From: Acanthosoma haemorrhoidale
Lineage: Eukaryota; Arthropoda; Insecta; Hemiptera; Acanthosomatidae
NCBI GenBank assembly: GCA_930367205.1
Contig: CAKNEZ010000019.1
Location: forward strand, 62,001 to 126,000
Direction of reading: 5' to 3'
Length of the DNA: 64,000 nucleotides
The translations under genes were made by a program, and so were the position numbers. Position 1 is the first letter of the stretch. Each line of letters begins with the position of its first letter. Shown piece after piece: positions 1 through 11,045 of the stretch. A model generated the notes under the pieces. That model saw only the letters and a program-made list of their open reading frames with translations, did no database searches and had not been told where the DNA came from.

Positions 1-158
1 TCACAATAATTGTCAAAACGCTCCATGTATGACGAAAACTGTTCAGTTTTGGGGTCATAGTTTTCAAATGGTGTCAGTGGTAATGCTGGTGTGGTTTTTT
101 GACTTCCCAGAGCAGATGACAAGACTAACATCAACTTCTCGAATTGTTCTGAATTCAT
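1..158 (-). pseudogene. 5' end of a Gypsy-type gag, cut by the window edge
   Basis: The minus strand starts at an ATG at 158-156 and stays open to the window edge for 52 codons. It begins MNSEQFEKLMLVLSSAL and contains FSSYMERFDNYC. The same layout (M-x-x-E-Q-F start, then Q/S-Y-x-E-R-F-x-N-Y) occurs in the gag of the complete Gypsy element at 26189-26788, so this is a related but different element. Gag forms the virus-like particle core of LTR retrotransposons. The rest of the element lies outside the window, so whether it is intact cannot be judged. Confidence 0.7.
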
Positions 159-274
159 TGTGACTTGATTTGCTTGTTTAAATCAGGTATATAACAGTTA
201 GTAAAAAAATAAATAAAATACCTTTTAGCGGTTATAGTATTGTTAGCGGCACTCAATTTTCCCAATGTTTTGTA

Positions 275-293
275 CTTTTATCCTCGTCGCCCA
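275..293 (-). promoter_or_regulatory. tRNA primer binding site of the left Gypsy element
   Basis: On the minus strand this reads TGGGCGACGAGGATAAAAG. It sits between the LTR-like sequence and the gag start. The complete Gypsy element has the near-identical TGGCGACGAGGATCA at 26945-26959 in the same relative place. Priming of reverse transcription from a tRNA 3' end is the expected role. The match between two elements supports the call. Confidence 0.55.
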
Positions 294-452
294 CTTGTTG
301 TGACAAGGGCTGAATAATGAGACACATTTTTATATGTAATTGAATAACGCGACACAATTTATTTACACAATGAGACATAGATATTACAAACAGAATGTAT
401 ACACTCAAACAAACTGAAACCTTCTGAACACATGCCAGGTTTCGTAACACAC
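294..452 (-). repeat. Probable 5' LTR of the left Gypsy element (outer boundary approximate)
   Basis: The sequence lies directly upstream of the primer binding site of a gag-bearing element, where a 5' LTR must be. On the minus strand it would run from about TGTGTTACG (452) to ACAACAAG (294). No second copy is in the window, so the outer edge is a guess; it may reach 510, where the neighbouring LINE reading frame stops matching. The insertion appears to have cut the R1-like LINE just before its catalytic YADD motif. Confidence 0.4.
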
Positions 453-504
453 TGTTATTTATATCAGATAACCAAACTTATAGTTATTTATAACTGCTTC
501 ACTA

Positions 505-2231
505 TAATATCCCTGTGCGTAGAACCCTGCAGAGTTTAGGTTTGTTAACAATGAGTCAACGACCAAGCACCACAGTAATGGCGATAACACCCCTCCCTGT
601 GGACATCCTCCCACTGGCTTCATCCACAGTTTGGTTTGTCCCAATTGTGATTGTAAAATCCTATTCTCTAGCATGGTGTTTATCCAGCTAGAGGCTAAGG
701 AACTAATCCCCTTTCTTTCTAAGGCTGATGCCATAGTGTTATAGGGTGTGCGATCAAAGGCACCTTCTATATCAACAAAGATGCCTGCCATTATTTCTTT
801 ATGAACTAGGGATCTCTCTATCCTGGAAACCAGGTGGTGGAGAGCAATTTCACAGGATTTTCCTGCCTGGTATGCGAATGGAGCGCTATGGAGCGGTCGT
901 CCTACCAGTATTCCATCCCTAATATGTCTGTCTATGACCTTTTCCAAGGTCTTCATTAAAAATGAAGTCAGACATATTGGTCTGTAAGACTTGGGTTCGT
1001 CATAGGACTTTTTCCCAGGTTTTGGTATGTAACACACTTTTGCCATCCTCTAGCTTACTGGAATATAGCTCAGTGCCAAGCTTCCCCGTAACAAGGTAAG
1101 TATAAGGGGCCTAATTACTGGTAGGCCTTTTTATAGCAAGGCTGGGAATATCCCATCAGTACAAGGTGATTTGAAAGGAGCAAAAGAATTAATTGCCCAC
1201 TCCACTCTTGCAGAATTGACAATTTTATTTGCTTCTGCCCAGTTACCCTTGCAACTAGTGTGTTCACAGTTGGTAGGGTCATTATTAATCGTATCCATCA
1301 GTCCGTAGCCAGGAAAATGTGCGCGCGCCAGGGCACCGAGGGTTCCCTCCTCAGAATCCGTATAGCCCCCTCCCACCCAGACGGAGCCCAATACTCCCCA
1401 GTCAGACTGCTTGGATAAGATCCTATTTACTCTAAACATGGAAGTTGTATCGTTTATTTTGCTACGAAATTTCTTCCACGCCCTTCTTTTAGCCTTTCTG
1501 ACTTCTTTGTGATAATCAGTGAGTGCACGTTTATAAGTGTCCCATCTGCCTGATTTTTTGGCCGCGTTAAAGAGTTTACGTGTAAGAGCTCTTAACTTGC
1601 CAAGTTCATTGTTCCACCCGGGACAGTTCCTGTTGGATCTAACATTACATACAGTGTTATTATCAGTGTATGACTTAATCATTGCCTCAGTCAATGTTGA
1701 GTTTAAATGTTCCAAATGCCAGTTGCTACTCACCACTCTAGGACAGCATTTGACCTCCTCCTCAAGCTGTGTATAGTAGGTTTCCCAGTTTGTAAGTTTG
1801 GGATTCCTATACACAGCTTCGGACGTGATGTTACCACTTAGATCAAATCTAATGTATCTATGATCTGAGCATGACTCTTCTTCAGAGACGTGCCAGCCTT
1901 TAACCCTTAGGCTTATAGTACGTGTGCTAAGGGTAATGTCAATGACCTCAGATCTGATTCTGTTGTTAAAAGTGGCAATATTGCCTCTGTTTAGAATGTC
2001 TAGGTCATTACTAGTTATGTACTCTACTAAACACTCACCTCTCTGGTTGTTGTTCTTGCTCCCCCAGAGCTGATGGTGAGCGTTCGCGTCAAGCGATGCT
2101 ATAAGCTCGCCCCTTAAGCCAGTCCCTTCCGTTAGCTTACTAAGTGCCTCGGTCAGGACTCTTTCTTCATATGGGAGGTAGACCGATGCAATCGTCAACC
2201 TCCCACCTTGATTTCCCTCGTTGAGGGCCAT
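505..2231 (-). pseudogene. R1-like LINE ORF2: endonuclease end and reverse transcriptase, decayed and 3' truncated
   Basis: One reading frame (start of this segment at 2231) covers the second half of an APE-type endonuclease and then the reverse transcriptase. Endonuclease marks are SLDANAHHQLWGS, EVIDITLS and SCSDHRYI. Polymerase marks are PKSYRPICLTSFLMKTLEK, motif A with FVDIEGAFDRT and motif B with GCPQGGVLSPLLW. The frame is interrupted by TAA at 1131-1133 and TAG near 1052, with clear homology continuing in the same frame, so these are point nonsense changes. It ends at GFYAQGY, exactly before the catalytic YADD box, where a Gypsy LTR begins. The style matches R1/LOA-group LINEs, which copy RNA at a nicked target. 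It cannot be active. Confidence 0.85.
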
Positions 2232-3770
2232 TTAAGCTGCTGCTAAATCTCTAGAACAATATTGCCATAGAGGCAGCATTTTAAGACTGCTCTTATGCAG
2301 GATACAGGCTCTGGCACGCTCGGGTACAGAAATAATCTCATACCCACGCATCACCAGCCCCCCCATCCTGCCCTTATACAGGTAAGGTTCTTGTATTAGA
2401 ATAATATCAATATCCTTACCTCTCACATACTGCTGCAGAACACCACATGCTGCAATACAGTGGTGTAGATTAATTTGCAGCAGCCTCACCACCATGATCA
2501 GTGCCCGCCGGCCCCCGGAGGGCCACCCCGAGGCGGACGCCGGGAGACAGCGCCAAACCCAGGCCTCCCCATCACAGAGGGCCGAGACCCAGCGCGCCCC
2601 CCCCCCAGCCCCCGCCACGGGGCCACCCCCCGCAGCCGCCATGGTCATCGCCTTGGGGCCATCCTTAGGAGTTGGCAAATTCGTCGTAGCGATCCCCTTC
2701 AACTCCACCGCCTCAGGATCGCTCCTTGCCTCCTCCACCTTATCAGCCGGCTTCCTCTCCTGTACTACTTTCGGCGGCTTCTTCTTATCCAAAACCCTGA
2801 GAGCGACCTTAGTGAACCCATAGTTCAGCTTAAGCTTCCGCTTCTCAAGGTATTCAATGCTAGTGTCTGGGGCAGACAGGATCGCAAAGAAGCCATGCTT
2901 CTCCACCTTGGTGCCCAGTAGTCTCCATAATCTAATATCAGGTACGCTAGAGTTTTGGGTCCTGATCCTCTTCATGAAATGTTCTTCCAGAGGCATTTCT
3001 CCTGTAATGAAGGTTCCTACCTTCACGGTTTTACGAAGCTCCTCCACCTTTCCTACACGGAGCTCCAGATCCCCACTGATGTTAAAATTGGGTACTATAA
3101 TCGACAACCAGTCCTTGGTCTCCTGGTTGCCGCAGATTATGACACAGGCTCCCACATGTGGGTAAATTCCACTGAATTCAGCCTGTGTCCCTTTCTCTTC
3201 TTCCAGCTGATCGACAAATTTCATCAACTGGCCCTTCATTTCCTCGCAATTCTCCTTCGTCAGCTGAGTGGACGGATATCCACTAGGGATAATCGCCACC
3301 CTGCTTCCTCCGGCAGCAATCGGGTAGGATGCAATACTAGCATCCCCACCCCTATGCCTTTTTGCCGTAAGCGCAGAGGTACCGGGTGAGGACCTAATCC
3401 TTTTCTCTGGAGCGCACCCAGACCCTGGCGTATTCCCGGACCCCAAAGGTCCTGGAAGTCCGGCCGGATCCTCAGGTGGCCCTCCAGCCAACATTGCCCT
3501 CCTCTACTTCTTTCTCTGGGCTCCAGAGAACTTGTGCTTGGAGGTCTCGCCTGCATCCTTGGATGCAGCGTCCCTACCAGGCGCCAAGCTCTCTGGCTCC
3601 ATTACCAGTCCGCTTACCTCCTCTACAAGCGTCGCAAGCGAGCTCATGGAGGCTTCGTCGTCCACTACCTCAGCGCCAAGGTCCATTGAAGGCCCCTGGG
3701 CTGAGTCCTCTCCGCTGATCAAGCTGACCAGCTCCTCCATGTCTTTATTATTAGTTGTTGTTGTACTCAT
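2232..3770 (-). pseudogene. R1-like LINE ORF1 (DUF4780-like) read through into ORF2 endonuclease start
   Basis: The frame begins MSTTTTNNKDMEELVSL at 3770, meets a TAG at 3506-3504, and continues unbroken from there to 2232. The middle part (about 3270-2830) has the pattern of DUF4780 proteins: SGYPSTQLTKENCEEM, then VGACVIICGNQETKDWL. No CCHC knuckles are visible. Around 2480 the same frame runs into MVVRLLQINLHHCIAACG and LIQEPYLYKG, the start of an R1-type endonuclease (ORF2). A neighbouring frame reads a natural stop overlapping the ORF2 ATG (TGATCATG), so the fusion probably arose from a length change in the C-run near 2600. A TAA at 2234-2232 then splits the endonuclease. ORF1 would bind element RNA. 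Confidence 0.75.
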
Positions 3771-4068
3771 ATTTTGTTAGTATATATAGTATATAGTATA
3801 TTCCCACGAAAGCGGGGGAAGTTACTCTGCAGGTACTGCCCCCTCTCCCTGCAGAGGCCATTTAATACAATGGGGTGCGCCTGGTGCCCCAAGGGAGTCG
3901 ATTAAAGACAGTGCATTTTTATACACCCCCTGCCATTCGGCCACAGCTCGAGCTCCTCTACACTTGGCTTGGGTGTTAAGGAGATCTCCACATGGATTTC
4001 ATGGGGAGATCCCGCCTCTTTCGTCCGCGAGTCCATCGGACTCCCCAGGGGGTACCACTTGGAGGTGA
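3771..4068 (-). other. 5' untranslated region of the R1-like LINE
   Basis: This GC-richer stretch precedes ORF1 on the minus strand and ends where AT-rich Polinton-flank sequence begins near 4068. Between about 4055 and 3990 it holds a perfect 6-bp hairpin (GAGTCC-GAT-GGACTC) followed by GCGGACGAAAG, and an outer pairing of GGGGAG with CTCCCC. LINE 5' ends often carry internal promoters or self-cleaving RNAs; the sequence shows the fold but not a recognised ribozyme core. Confidence 0.5.
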
Positions 4069-4301
4069 CAAAGGTTAGATATTGTAATTTTTACAATAAT
4101 AATGATTATATTTATTTTGCCAATCACCATACACTCTAGTTCTAATACAAAAAATCTAATGCTTTTTACATAATTGATGTCCAAGGTTACATATTGTAAT
4201 ATGACTTCATTGATTAAAATAATTTTTTACAATACAATAAATAAATTTCTATGGTTACATGTTGTAATGTGACTTATAATTGGAACAGCGTCTTAATTGA
4301 T
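4069..4301. repeat. AT-rich flank with three spaced copies of a GGTTA(C/G)ATRTTGTAAT motif
   Basis: Copies lie near 4072, 4183 and 4249, each preceded by a purine-rich step; the last two continue as ATATGACTT and ATGTGACTT. The stretch lies between the polymerase stop codon at 4302 and the LINE 5' end. It may be the 3' flank of the Polinton-like gene. No ORF is visible. Confidence 0.4.
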
Positions 4302-6741
4302 TCACTCTAACATTTCTTTACTTAAGTGATGACCATATGGAACAGTGTCGATCCCATTTTCTAATGTAAAACGTTTATCATCTAAACCATTTAAAGAAAT
4401 TTTGTTAATTAACACTGTTTGTATACGATGTTTCTTTGATTGAATAGCTTAAAACGATGAATGCATGCTTTCATTGGAATGTAATATTTGTTTGTAATTT
4501 TCAATTGTAAATTCATTTACAACACATGTTTTTACCCCTTTTGCCTTTCTTATTACATTGCAATTATTTTTAATATAAGAATACATCTTATTGTAGGTCT
4601 CAAACCTACAAATTCTACTGTTGGATCTCCTGCGGTTTCATCCTTTAATAAACCAACAACCTTTTTATTTCCACAGGAATAGCAATGATGTGAATGAGGG
4701 TAATTGCTAGTTTCAAAATACTTACACAAGTCATTTTTAATATCATCGTAAATATCATTGGTTTGTATTTGATATATGAAGGAATCTGTATCAGTGTAAC
4801 ATAATTTTATATTTTTTATACCATATTTCTTTATAAACACATTATAATGGTAATCATACATCAAAGTTTTGCTCAATTCTAATATTGCAAAACCAACATA
4901 AATTGGTTTGTTAAAAACAATTTTTTCTTTTTCCAAATGAACTGCTATAACATTTTCAGCGAATATCTGTCTATCTTTAAAGTTTGATTTGTTAACAAGT
5001 TTATTTAATTTGGACTCGGATGTTACTAACCGTATGTCTACGCGATTGCGGATGTTTTCCATACTCTTACCAAACACGCTGTTAACCATACGTTGTAAAA
5101 ATCTGACTCAAAGGTTGTTTTAGCATGAGATCTATGTTGTGAATTTACATCAATATATGGCACTAGCCATTTATTTTGTCTGAATTTTAAAATACGATTA
5201 ATCTTCTCTATTTTCAATCCGAGTTTTACTGCCTGTTTTAAATTTTCATAATGTATAATATAATGAGACTTTGAGAGTAGTGTAGTCATTAATTTATTAT
5301 ATTTATTTCGAGGTGGAGTCCTCGCTTCGGGTAGTAATGGAAACTGAGAATGAAAATCATGAAATTCCAGAGGATAGGAGATATCGACATCTAGTATATA
5401 ACCAAATTCAGAGTTTTCGGGGATCTCTAATACATTAATATCATCTTCTACCCATTCAAAATTATCATATGGAAGAGATTGAGCCATCGCATAGCCATAC
5501 AAATTGTTTACATCTACATAAAGTATGTAACTATTTGCTTTATCGGGGTTATAGTCATTAATGTAGGAGTTATTTGCTTTAGCATGTCGAGTAACAACTT
5601 GGACAAGACCACCTCGTAGTCCCTTTTCAATAAAGAGAATCATATCCAAATCTTTCAACAACGCAAGTTTTATTTTTGTCATTCGCAACATTGCATTCCA
5701 TGCTAATTGTGGGAGTGTATAACACCAAGCTGGATCTAATCCATATATCTTTAATGAAAGGCTTCGGAAAGTTTCGAACACTTCACAAAGCAAAATTACA
5801 TCGGTCTTAATATAAAGTTCTGTATATTCTTTCATATTTTTAATATGAAATGTTGACCAAACTAATTGTGCATGTGTGTAATCTTTATCACTAATGTGTT
5901 TGTTAGTTAGTGAATTATAAAAACTATCCTGTTGAGGTAATTGTGTTTCTTCAAGTTTATCATAAGACTCCATATAATTATATGGATAGATACCTTTTTG
6001 GCTGATTAATGAAAGTTTGTATTCATCGCTTATGAACGAACTGTTTTAAATGTGGAAATGTGTGACAGAGGTTTACAGATTCAGATTTCATATTGTTAAC
6101 TAAAGTTTCTAAACTAGATGATAAAAATTTATATGAATCAAGAAATCTGATTTTAGTTTTACAGCCGTCAAAGGTTTCAGTAACAGACATATATTTTTCA
6201 CTATTGCTCGGAATTATTTCAACATTGCCTTCATCTATTCCAAGATATTTAACTATAAAGTGAGAATCAAAATTAGTAAAATTGTGTATAAACACGGGTA
6301 TAAAGTCTGGTTTACTAGCATGTAAATTACATGAGTTGTGTGCAGCCCCAATAAACTTAGATGTGATGTGACAATGATGTTTTACTCTCTCTCTCTTATC
6401 CAATTCATTCTCGCATAACACACATATATTCGTAGTAGCGAACGACTGTTCTTGTTCATCACTCAATGTTTCGATTGGAATTATATTAGCATATATTTCA
6501 TCGGCTTTAAGAGCTAAGGATTTTAATGTTTTCATGAAATTGCTCATGCAATTGCTACCGGTGTGAACAACTGGATCGCTGTCAAATTCGGGAATAGAAG
6601 ATTTTACCATAAGTGCTGCACAGAAAACTTCATGACTTTGTAAAGAACGTGTCCAAGATGTTTGAGGATTCGGATTTGAACCTGCGATGGGCACTAATAA
6701 TGTTTCGAAATCGGCATACGCTACAATTTTAATATTTTGTG
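4302..6741 (-). pseudogene. Polinton/Maverick-type protein-primed family B DNA polymerase, frameshifted
   Basis: The minus strand carries exonuclease motif I (AYADFETL near 6715), a treble-clef-like CVLCENELDK...HHCH segment, exonuclease motif II (HNFTNFDSHF), exonuclease motif III (YIKTDVILLCE), polymerase motif A (YVDVNNLYGYAMAQ), motif B ([10 protein letters not shown]) and motif C (CYTDTDSF). The order is that of protein-primed polymerases of Polintons and adintoviruses, which replicate the element's own DNA. Single-base shifts occur near 6023, near 5090 (inside FY-K/R-MVNS) and near 4585. The C-terminal part continues in another frame to a stop at 4302-4304, with one more stop near 4449. 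The N-terminus is cut at 6741 by a BEL LTR; a separate N-terminal piece lies at 16566-16724. Not functional as it stands. Confidence 0.9.
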
Positions 6742-6897
6742 TGTTGGGGGGAGGGGCAACTTTGGATACCAAAATGCAATTCTCCGTCCCCGTTTCGAAA
6801 CTGATCCGGGTCACTAGCAGAAGGCAATGAGAAGGCGAAAGGGCCGAGGGATTTTAATGTTATAGAGGGCCAAGCTGAAATTCGACACTTGAAAATA

Positions 6898-6903
6898 AAT
6901 TAT
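6898..6903. repeat. Target-site duplication AATTAT (left copy)
   Basis: AATTAT at 6898-6903 and 7420-7425 flanks the LINE fragment. The uninterrupted LTR copy at 15540 has a single copy of this site. Confidence 0.75.
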
Positions 6904-7419
6904 GTATAAATATGTGGTATCAGCCTCAGCTACGCTAAAAGGCGTATAAAATTAGCTTTAGAGGACAAGGCAAGACTTTCTTGGAGAGAAACTAAGAAAC
7001 AGGAACACTCGAAACTGTTTCTTAATGGACCCTGTAAGAGAAGAAGCTCAGCACTTCTATCAATGGACAGGTGGACACTCAAAAGTGTGACAGGACTCTA
7101 TACAGGTCACTGTCGGTTAAATAAACACCTCTTTAATTTGGGGATAGTGGGATCACCAATCTGCAGATTCTGCAAGAAAGAGGGAGAAACGGCACGTCAT
7201 ATAATATGTGACTGTGATAACTTAGCTAGAAGGCGATACCTTCACTTTGGTAGTGATCGCATTGTAGACCCCAAACTATGTGAACTGATCGATCCATTCA
7301 GTATCCTCAGATTTGCAAAGGCCGTGGGCCTGTCACATATATAGGACAGGGACATGGACGGCGCACAATAGGTCTCAGTGAGGCCGCGGTGCACAAATGC
7401 CGGAACAAATAATAATAAT
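6904..7419 (+). mobile_element. 5'-truncated R1/I-like LINE insertion with (TAA)n tail
   Basis: This is the 3' end of an ORF2 inserted inside the BEL LTR. The frame runs from about 6910 (CGISLSYAKRRIKLALEDKA) to a stop at 7342-7344. It carries a zinc-knuckle-like CRFCKKEGETARHIICDC, typical of the end of ORF2 in R1, I and LOA groups. After the stop come a short GC-rich 3' UTR and an AAATAATAATAAT tail, as in I-type LINEs. A second copy at 17035-17511 is almost identical. Five-prime truncation is the usual result of aborted target-primed reverse transcription. Confidence 0.85.
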
Positions 7420-8806
7420 AATTATTGAAAGCAGAAACAATGCAAACAAAAATGGTTTACCCATTAAGCAAATAAACAAATGAAATTAATAACTTAAACC
7501 TAAATAATTAAGCTTAGCGAAATATTCAGTAAAGCTAGCATGAAAGAAAAAAAAAACACAACATTTGGCAAAGGTAAATGTAAATATATTTGCCTTTCAT
7601 ATTTCTTAATTAGCGAATCCTTATATTGAGAAAAGCAGTTTGAAATACAAGGATCAACTAGGCATGATACGGATAGCCCATAATAACTTACAGTTTTCTA
7701 ACAAAAATAACTGATATGAATTTATAAATATAATAAATCTATTACAACAATAAATACATACAGGCATCCAATACTTACATAAAACAACAAACACGTGTGT
7801 AGGCGCGTCCACAAGCACACATGTATTTAATATATATGAAAATGGTAATAGATAAAAATAATTTTTAGATTAAATAATATGGTAGTGTAACCTTAAAATA
7901 TTATGCTATAATTGGAATGATCCAAGAGACAAACACATTTCATGAGTTTTATAAATTAATCAATTAAATGTCATTCTTACATTAAGTGACACATGAAAAG
8001 AGATAACAGTTGAGTTAACCAACCTGAATGTTATGCTTTATTTAAAATCCTGTTTCTATTTCTATGTACTATAATTTTGCATTTTTCAGATTACTAAATA
8101 ATTTCTAAAGGTGTTCGTGAAAAGAATTTATATTATATACATAAAAACATATGCAGAAAATTAATAATGAATTCGCCTTATAACTGGGTTCAAATATTAA
8201 ATATATATAAATAAATATGATAAATATTGTGACCGATAGACTTTTATAGCCAATGTAAATTAGCGATTGTTTACGCCTGTAATTCGTTTATTTTATTTAT
8301 TGAAGGGAAAAAATTATCATTCATTGTTTAAGCCCGAATAAGGGGTCTTGCGCTGACAAGTAATTATCTAACAAAGTACCCTCGTAAAATTTATTATAAA
8401 TTTTAAAGTGTAAATTAGAGATAAATATTTTTTTTTTGTTTAGTTTATATAACGAATTAATAATTATTGATAATATTATAAATGTTCTAAGAATATCTTT
8501 GTGTTTCGAATGTGAGTGTATTGATTTTGTTTAAGTGAAATATGTTGGAAGGTAAACGAAACGAATACCGATCCGAGGCCCCGTAATCGGATTAAGAACA
8601 CTATATCCTTTATAGAGGATTAAAAGGACGGAGCACCGGTTGATAAGTCGCTCGCAGAGTCAGAGTGGATCCAGATCTGAGTGGGCTAACACACACGCGA
8701 GTGCCCTCCATCCTCTCACCACCTTATCGGCCTATGGTTTACTTATCACCACTTTATCGGCCGATCGTTTATGTGGAGCACCTCTGGGGGAGAGTTCGAC
8801 TGGGAA

Positions 8807-8938
8807 TTCGTAGCAGTGAGGACCTCGCTCAACTCTCCACTAATCGATGCCATCGATAATTAGCAACGATGACAGATTGGGTACCCAATGAAGCCGTCAA
8901 AAGTACTGTACTTTATTTACTATTAGCAATTTAAGTAT
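8807..8938 (+). repeat. Left arm of an inverted repeat within the BEL LTR
   Basis: The segment from GTAGCAGTGAGGACC through GGGTACCCAATGAAGCCGTC to AGTACTGTACTTTATTT reappears inverted at 9365-9525 with short indels. The spacer is about 430 bp. It could be a foldback element inserted in the LTR or a regulatory palindrome. Confidence 0.6.
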
Positions 8939-9110
8939 TTTTTTTTAATCAGACAATTTAAGTATTTTCTGTATCAGATAGTTTAAGTATTTTTTTTTTT
9001 ATCAAATAGTTTAAGGAGTTTTTCTCTATCAGATAGTTTAAGTATTTTTTTTTATCAAATAGTTTAAGGAGTTTTTATCAAATAGCTTAAGTATTTTTTT
9101 TTGGGTTTTT
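8930..9110 (+). repeat. AT-rich minisatellite, about 7 units of roughly 25-30 bp
   Basis: Variants of ATCAAATAGTTTAAGTATTT alternate with T-runs. It lies just inside the left arm of the inverted repeat. No coding capacity. Confidence 0.7.
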
Positions 9111-9364
9111 AATCAAATGCTATTTGTTTATTATCATTTAATAAATGTCGGTAAACTAAATCTGTCTTCCCCTAGATATGTCAAGTCCCTGTAATATTTC
9201 AGGTTCCCCTGTCCTTGGGTAATGCCCTCTCCTGGCATTAATATTTTCCCCAAATTCCTGTAAACATTTAGGGGGAGGAGGAAGAGAGAGAAAGTCGGGG
9301 GCTTACAATATAAATAAAAATACGCATTATTGACGAAAGCATCAATGGAGCAAGATCCTACAGA

Positions 9365-9525
9365 TTAGTATTGTTAATAAAAAAATAAAGTACAGTACTG
9401 ATTGACGGCTTCATTGGGTACCCAAGCTGGCAGCTGGGACACACGCGGCGCTTGTGTTGCTAATAACCGATGGCATCGATGGCAGGTAATCGATTAGTGG
9501 TGGTCGAGCGAGTCCTCACTGCTAC
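9365..9525 (-). repeat. Right arm of the inverted repeat within the BEL LTR
   Basis: Inverted partner of 8807-8938, with an extra CAAGCGCCGCGTGTGTCCC block not in the left arm. Both arms contain ATCGAT-rich sequence. Confidence 0.6.
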
Positions 9526-9992
9526 GACTTTCAAGACGAACTCATCCGATTACGACCGAGACGAATTGTGATATCGACAAAGCGAAATCGATAGTGAGTG
9601 CGATCGATAGTTTGATAGTCCAAGTGTGAGGAATAGCACCTTCCCGTTCGATAGACTAAGTTGGACAGACGATCGTAGCCCTTCATGAGCCTTATTACAA
9701 CGTGTACTTTGGCCGTTCACCATAAACACTGGACACTGGATTACTCACTAACACTATGATATGAAGGACAATTCACATCTAAATGGACTTAACAATGTAA
9801 ACAAATGACATTTTTGCACTGGTTAAACACAACTTATCTTTCAATGAACTGAATTGAATATTTCTCTTTTCTGATAATTAAACTAAAATCTCTCTGCCAT
9901 CAACAAATCCCCCAATGAAATAAGAAAACAAAAACTTTACGAGAGAATTTTGAATTGAATTACAATAGGTTAAAACATTTCTTTTTTTTTTT

Positions 9993-11045
9993 TTAAAAAA
10001 CAAAAAAAAAAAAAACAAATATTATTTTAATGTTAAAGGCCTTAACATACCGCCCACCAAATTTTAAGTTTAAAATTTCAAGCAGAAGGGGTTTCTTCTT
10101 TTTGGGGAAAAAGAGGCGCCAACTTGGAGACGGGGCGAAGGTATGTCCCACTGGAGTTCTTATTTTTACCACCCGAACAATTCCGTCATTGCCTGGGAGA
10201 CATTCTATGACCCTACCTATTGGCCAAGATAGGATAGGGGAGTTAGGCTCTTTAACTAGGACTAAGGTTCCCGGAGTCAGGTTAGGGACTTCCACCATCC
10301 ATTTGGATCGATTCTGTAGTCCGGCGATGTAATCTAATCTCCATTTGTTCCATAGGTTTCGAACGTACTTTCTAAGAAATTGCCACCGTGATAGTAGGTG
10401 GGGAACTCGCTCCAAAAAATCGGGTTCAGGTTGCGACAATAAAGGTTCCCCTATAAGAAAATGGCCAGGGGTCAAGACTTCAAAGCATTCAGGATCCGAC
10501 GAGAGGGGAACCAATGGCCGCGAGTTCAGTACTGCTTCCACTCTAGCTGCTATCGTGTTCATTTCTTCAAATGTCATGGGATGCTCATTTAAAATTCTTG
10601 ATAAATGAAATTTTAGGGACTCTACCCCCGCTTCCCATAGCCCGCCGAAGTGAGGGGCTGATGGGGGGATAAAACTCCATTTCATTCCACGGGGATGCAA
10701 ATGTTGTTGGATAACATTAATGGTACTGGGGTCTCTCCACCAGCTTGCCCATTCTTTTAAGCGTCGGTTAGCTCCCACGAAGTTGGTAGCGTTATCAGAA
10801 TACATTTTGCTGGGTAGTCCTCGCCGAGAAATAAATCTGTCCAAACTAGCGAGGAACGCAGCGGTAGACAAGTCAGAGACCACCTCTATGTGTAAGGCCT
10901 TTGTACCAAGGCAAACAAACAAACAGTAGTACGACTTCCGTATAGTCGATTTGCGTCGAGGAGAATCTTTAATCAGAATTGGACCTGCAAAGTCTACTCC
11001 AGTGTTAAGGAAAGCTCTGCCTTGTTCAAATCGTGAGATGGGGAG
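9993..11045 (-). pseudogene. BEL/Pao pol, integrase core and C-terminal DUF5641-like domain
   Basis: The frame covering 11045 to 9993 contains GVDFAGPILIKDSPRR (first catalytic Asp), GLPSKMYSDNATNFVGA (second Asp) and SAPHFGGLWEAGVESLKF (catalytic Glu), the DDE integrase core of BEL elements. Then comes a chromo-like DUF5641 stretch with GTLVLVKEPNSPILSWPIGR. The end, LKFGGRYVKAF, overlaps the polypurine tract, as usual for BEL; the last residues before the stop at 9993 are LTR-derived (a T/F run). The frame is one base out of step with the upstream pol segment, the shift lying near 11040. The integrase would insert the element's cDNA. Confidence 0.85.

Larger units (their letters stand above)
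6742..10047 (-). repeat. 3' LTR of the BEL/Pao element, enlarged by insertions
   Basis: The left end TGTTGGGGGGAGGGGCAAC is repeated at 15387 next to the BEL primer site, which fixes this as an LTR terminus. About 945 bp (6742-6903 and 7420-8213) match 15387-16338 at roughly 99%. The right end is inferred at 10047, where the minus strand reads TGTTAAGGCC directly after the purine-rich GGTGGGCGG at the end of pol. That gives about 3.3 kb including a 516-bp LINE insert. The part from 8214 to 10047 has no counterpart in the right LTR, which looks truncated. A shorter LTR plus a long 3' UTR is the alternative. Confidence 0.6.

Noticed and set aside
3985..4060. Hammerhead ribozyme in the LINE 5' UTR
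   Set aside because: GGAC-GAAA is present but the CUGAUGA box reads CTGGGGA and no consistent stem III was found; kept only as a fold worth testing.
8214..8214. BEL LTR inner boundary at the end of the shared 945 bp
   Set aside because: No TG/CA terminus there and the purine tract with TGTTAAGG start lies at 10047; the right LTR is more likely truncated.
8665..8859. 64-residue ORF in the BEL LTR
   Set aside because: Short, no motif, overlaps the inverted repeat.
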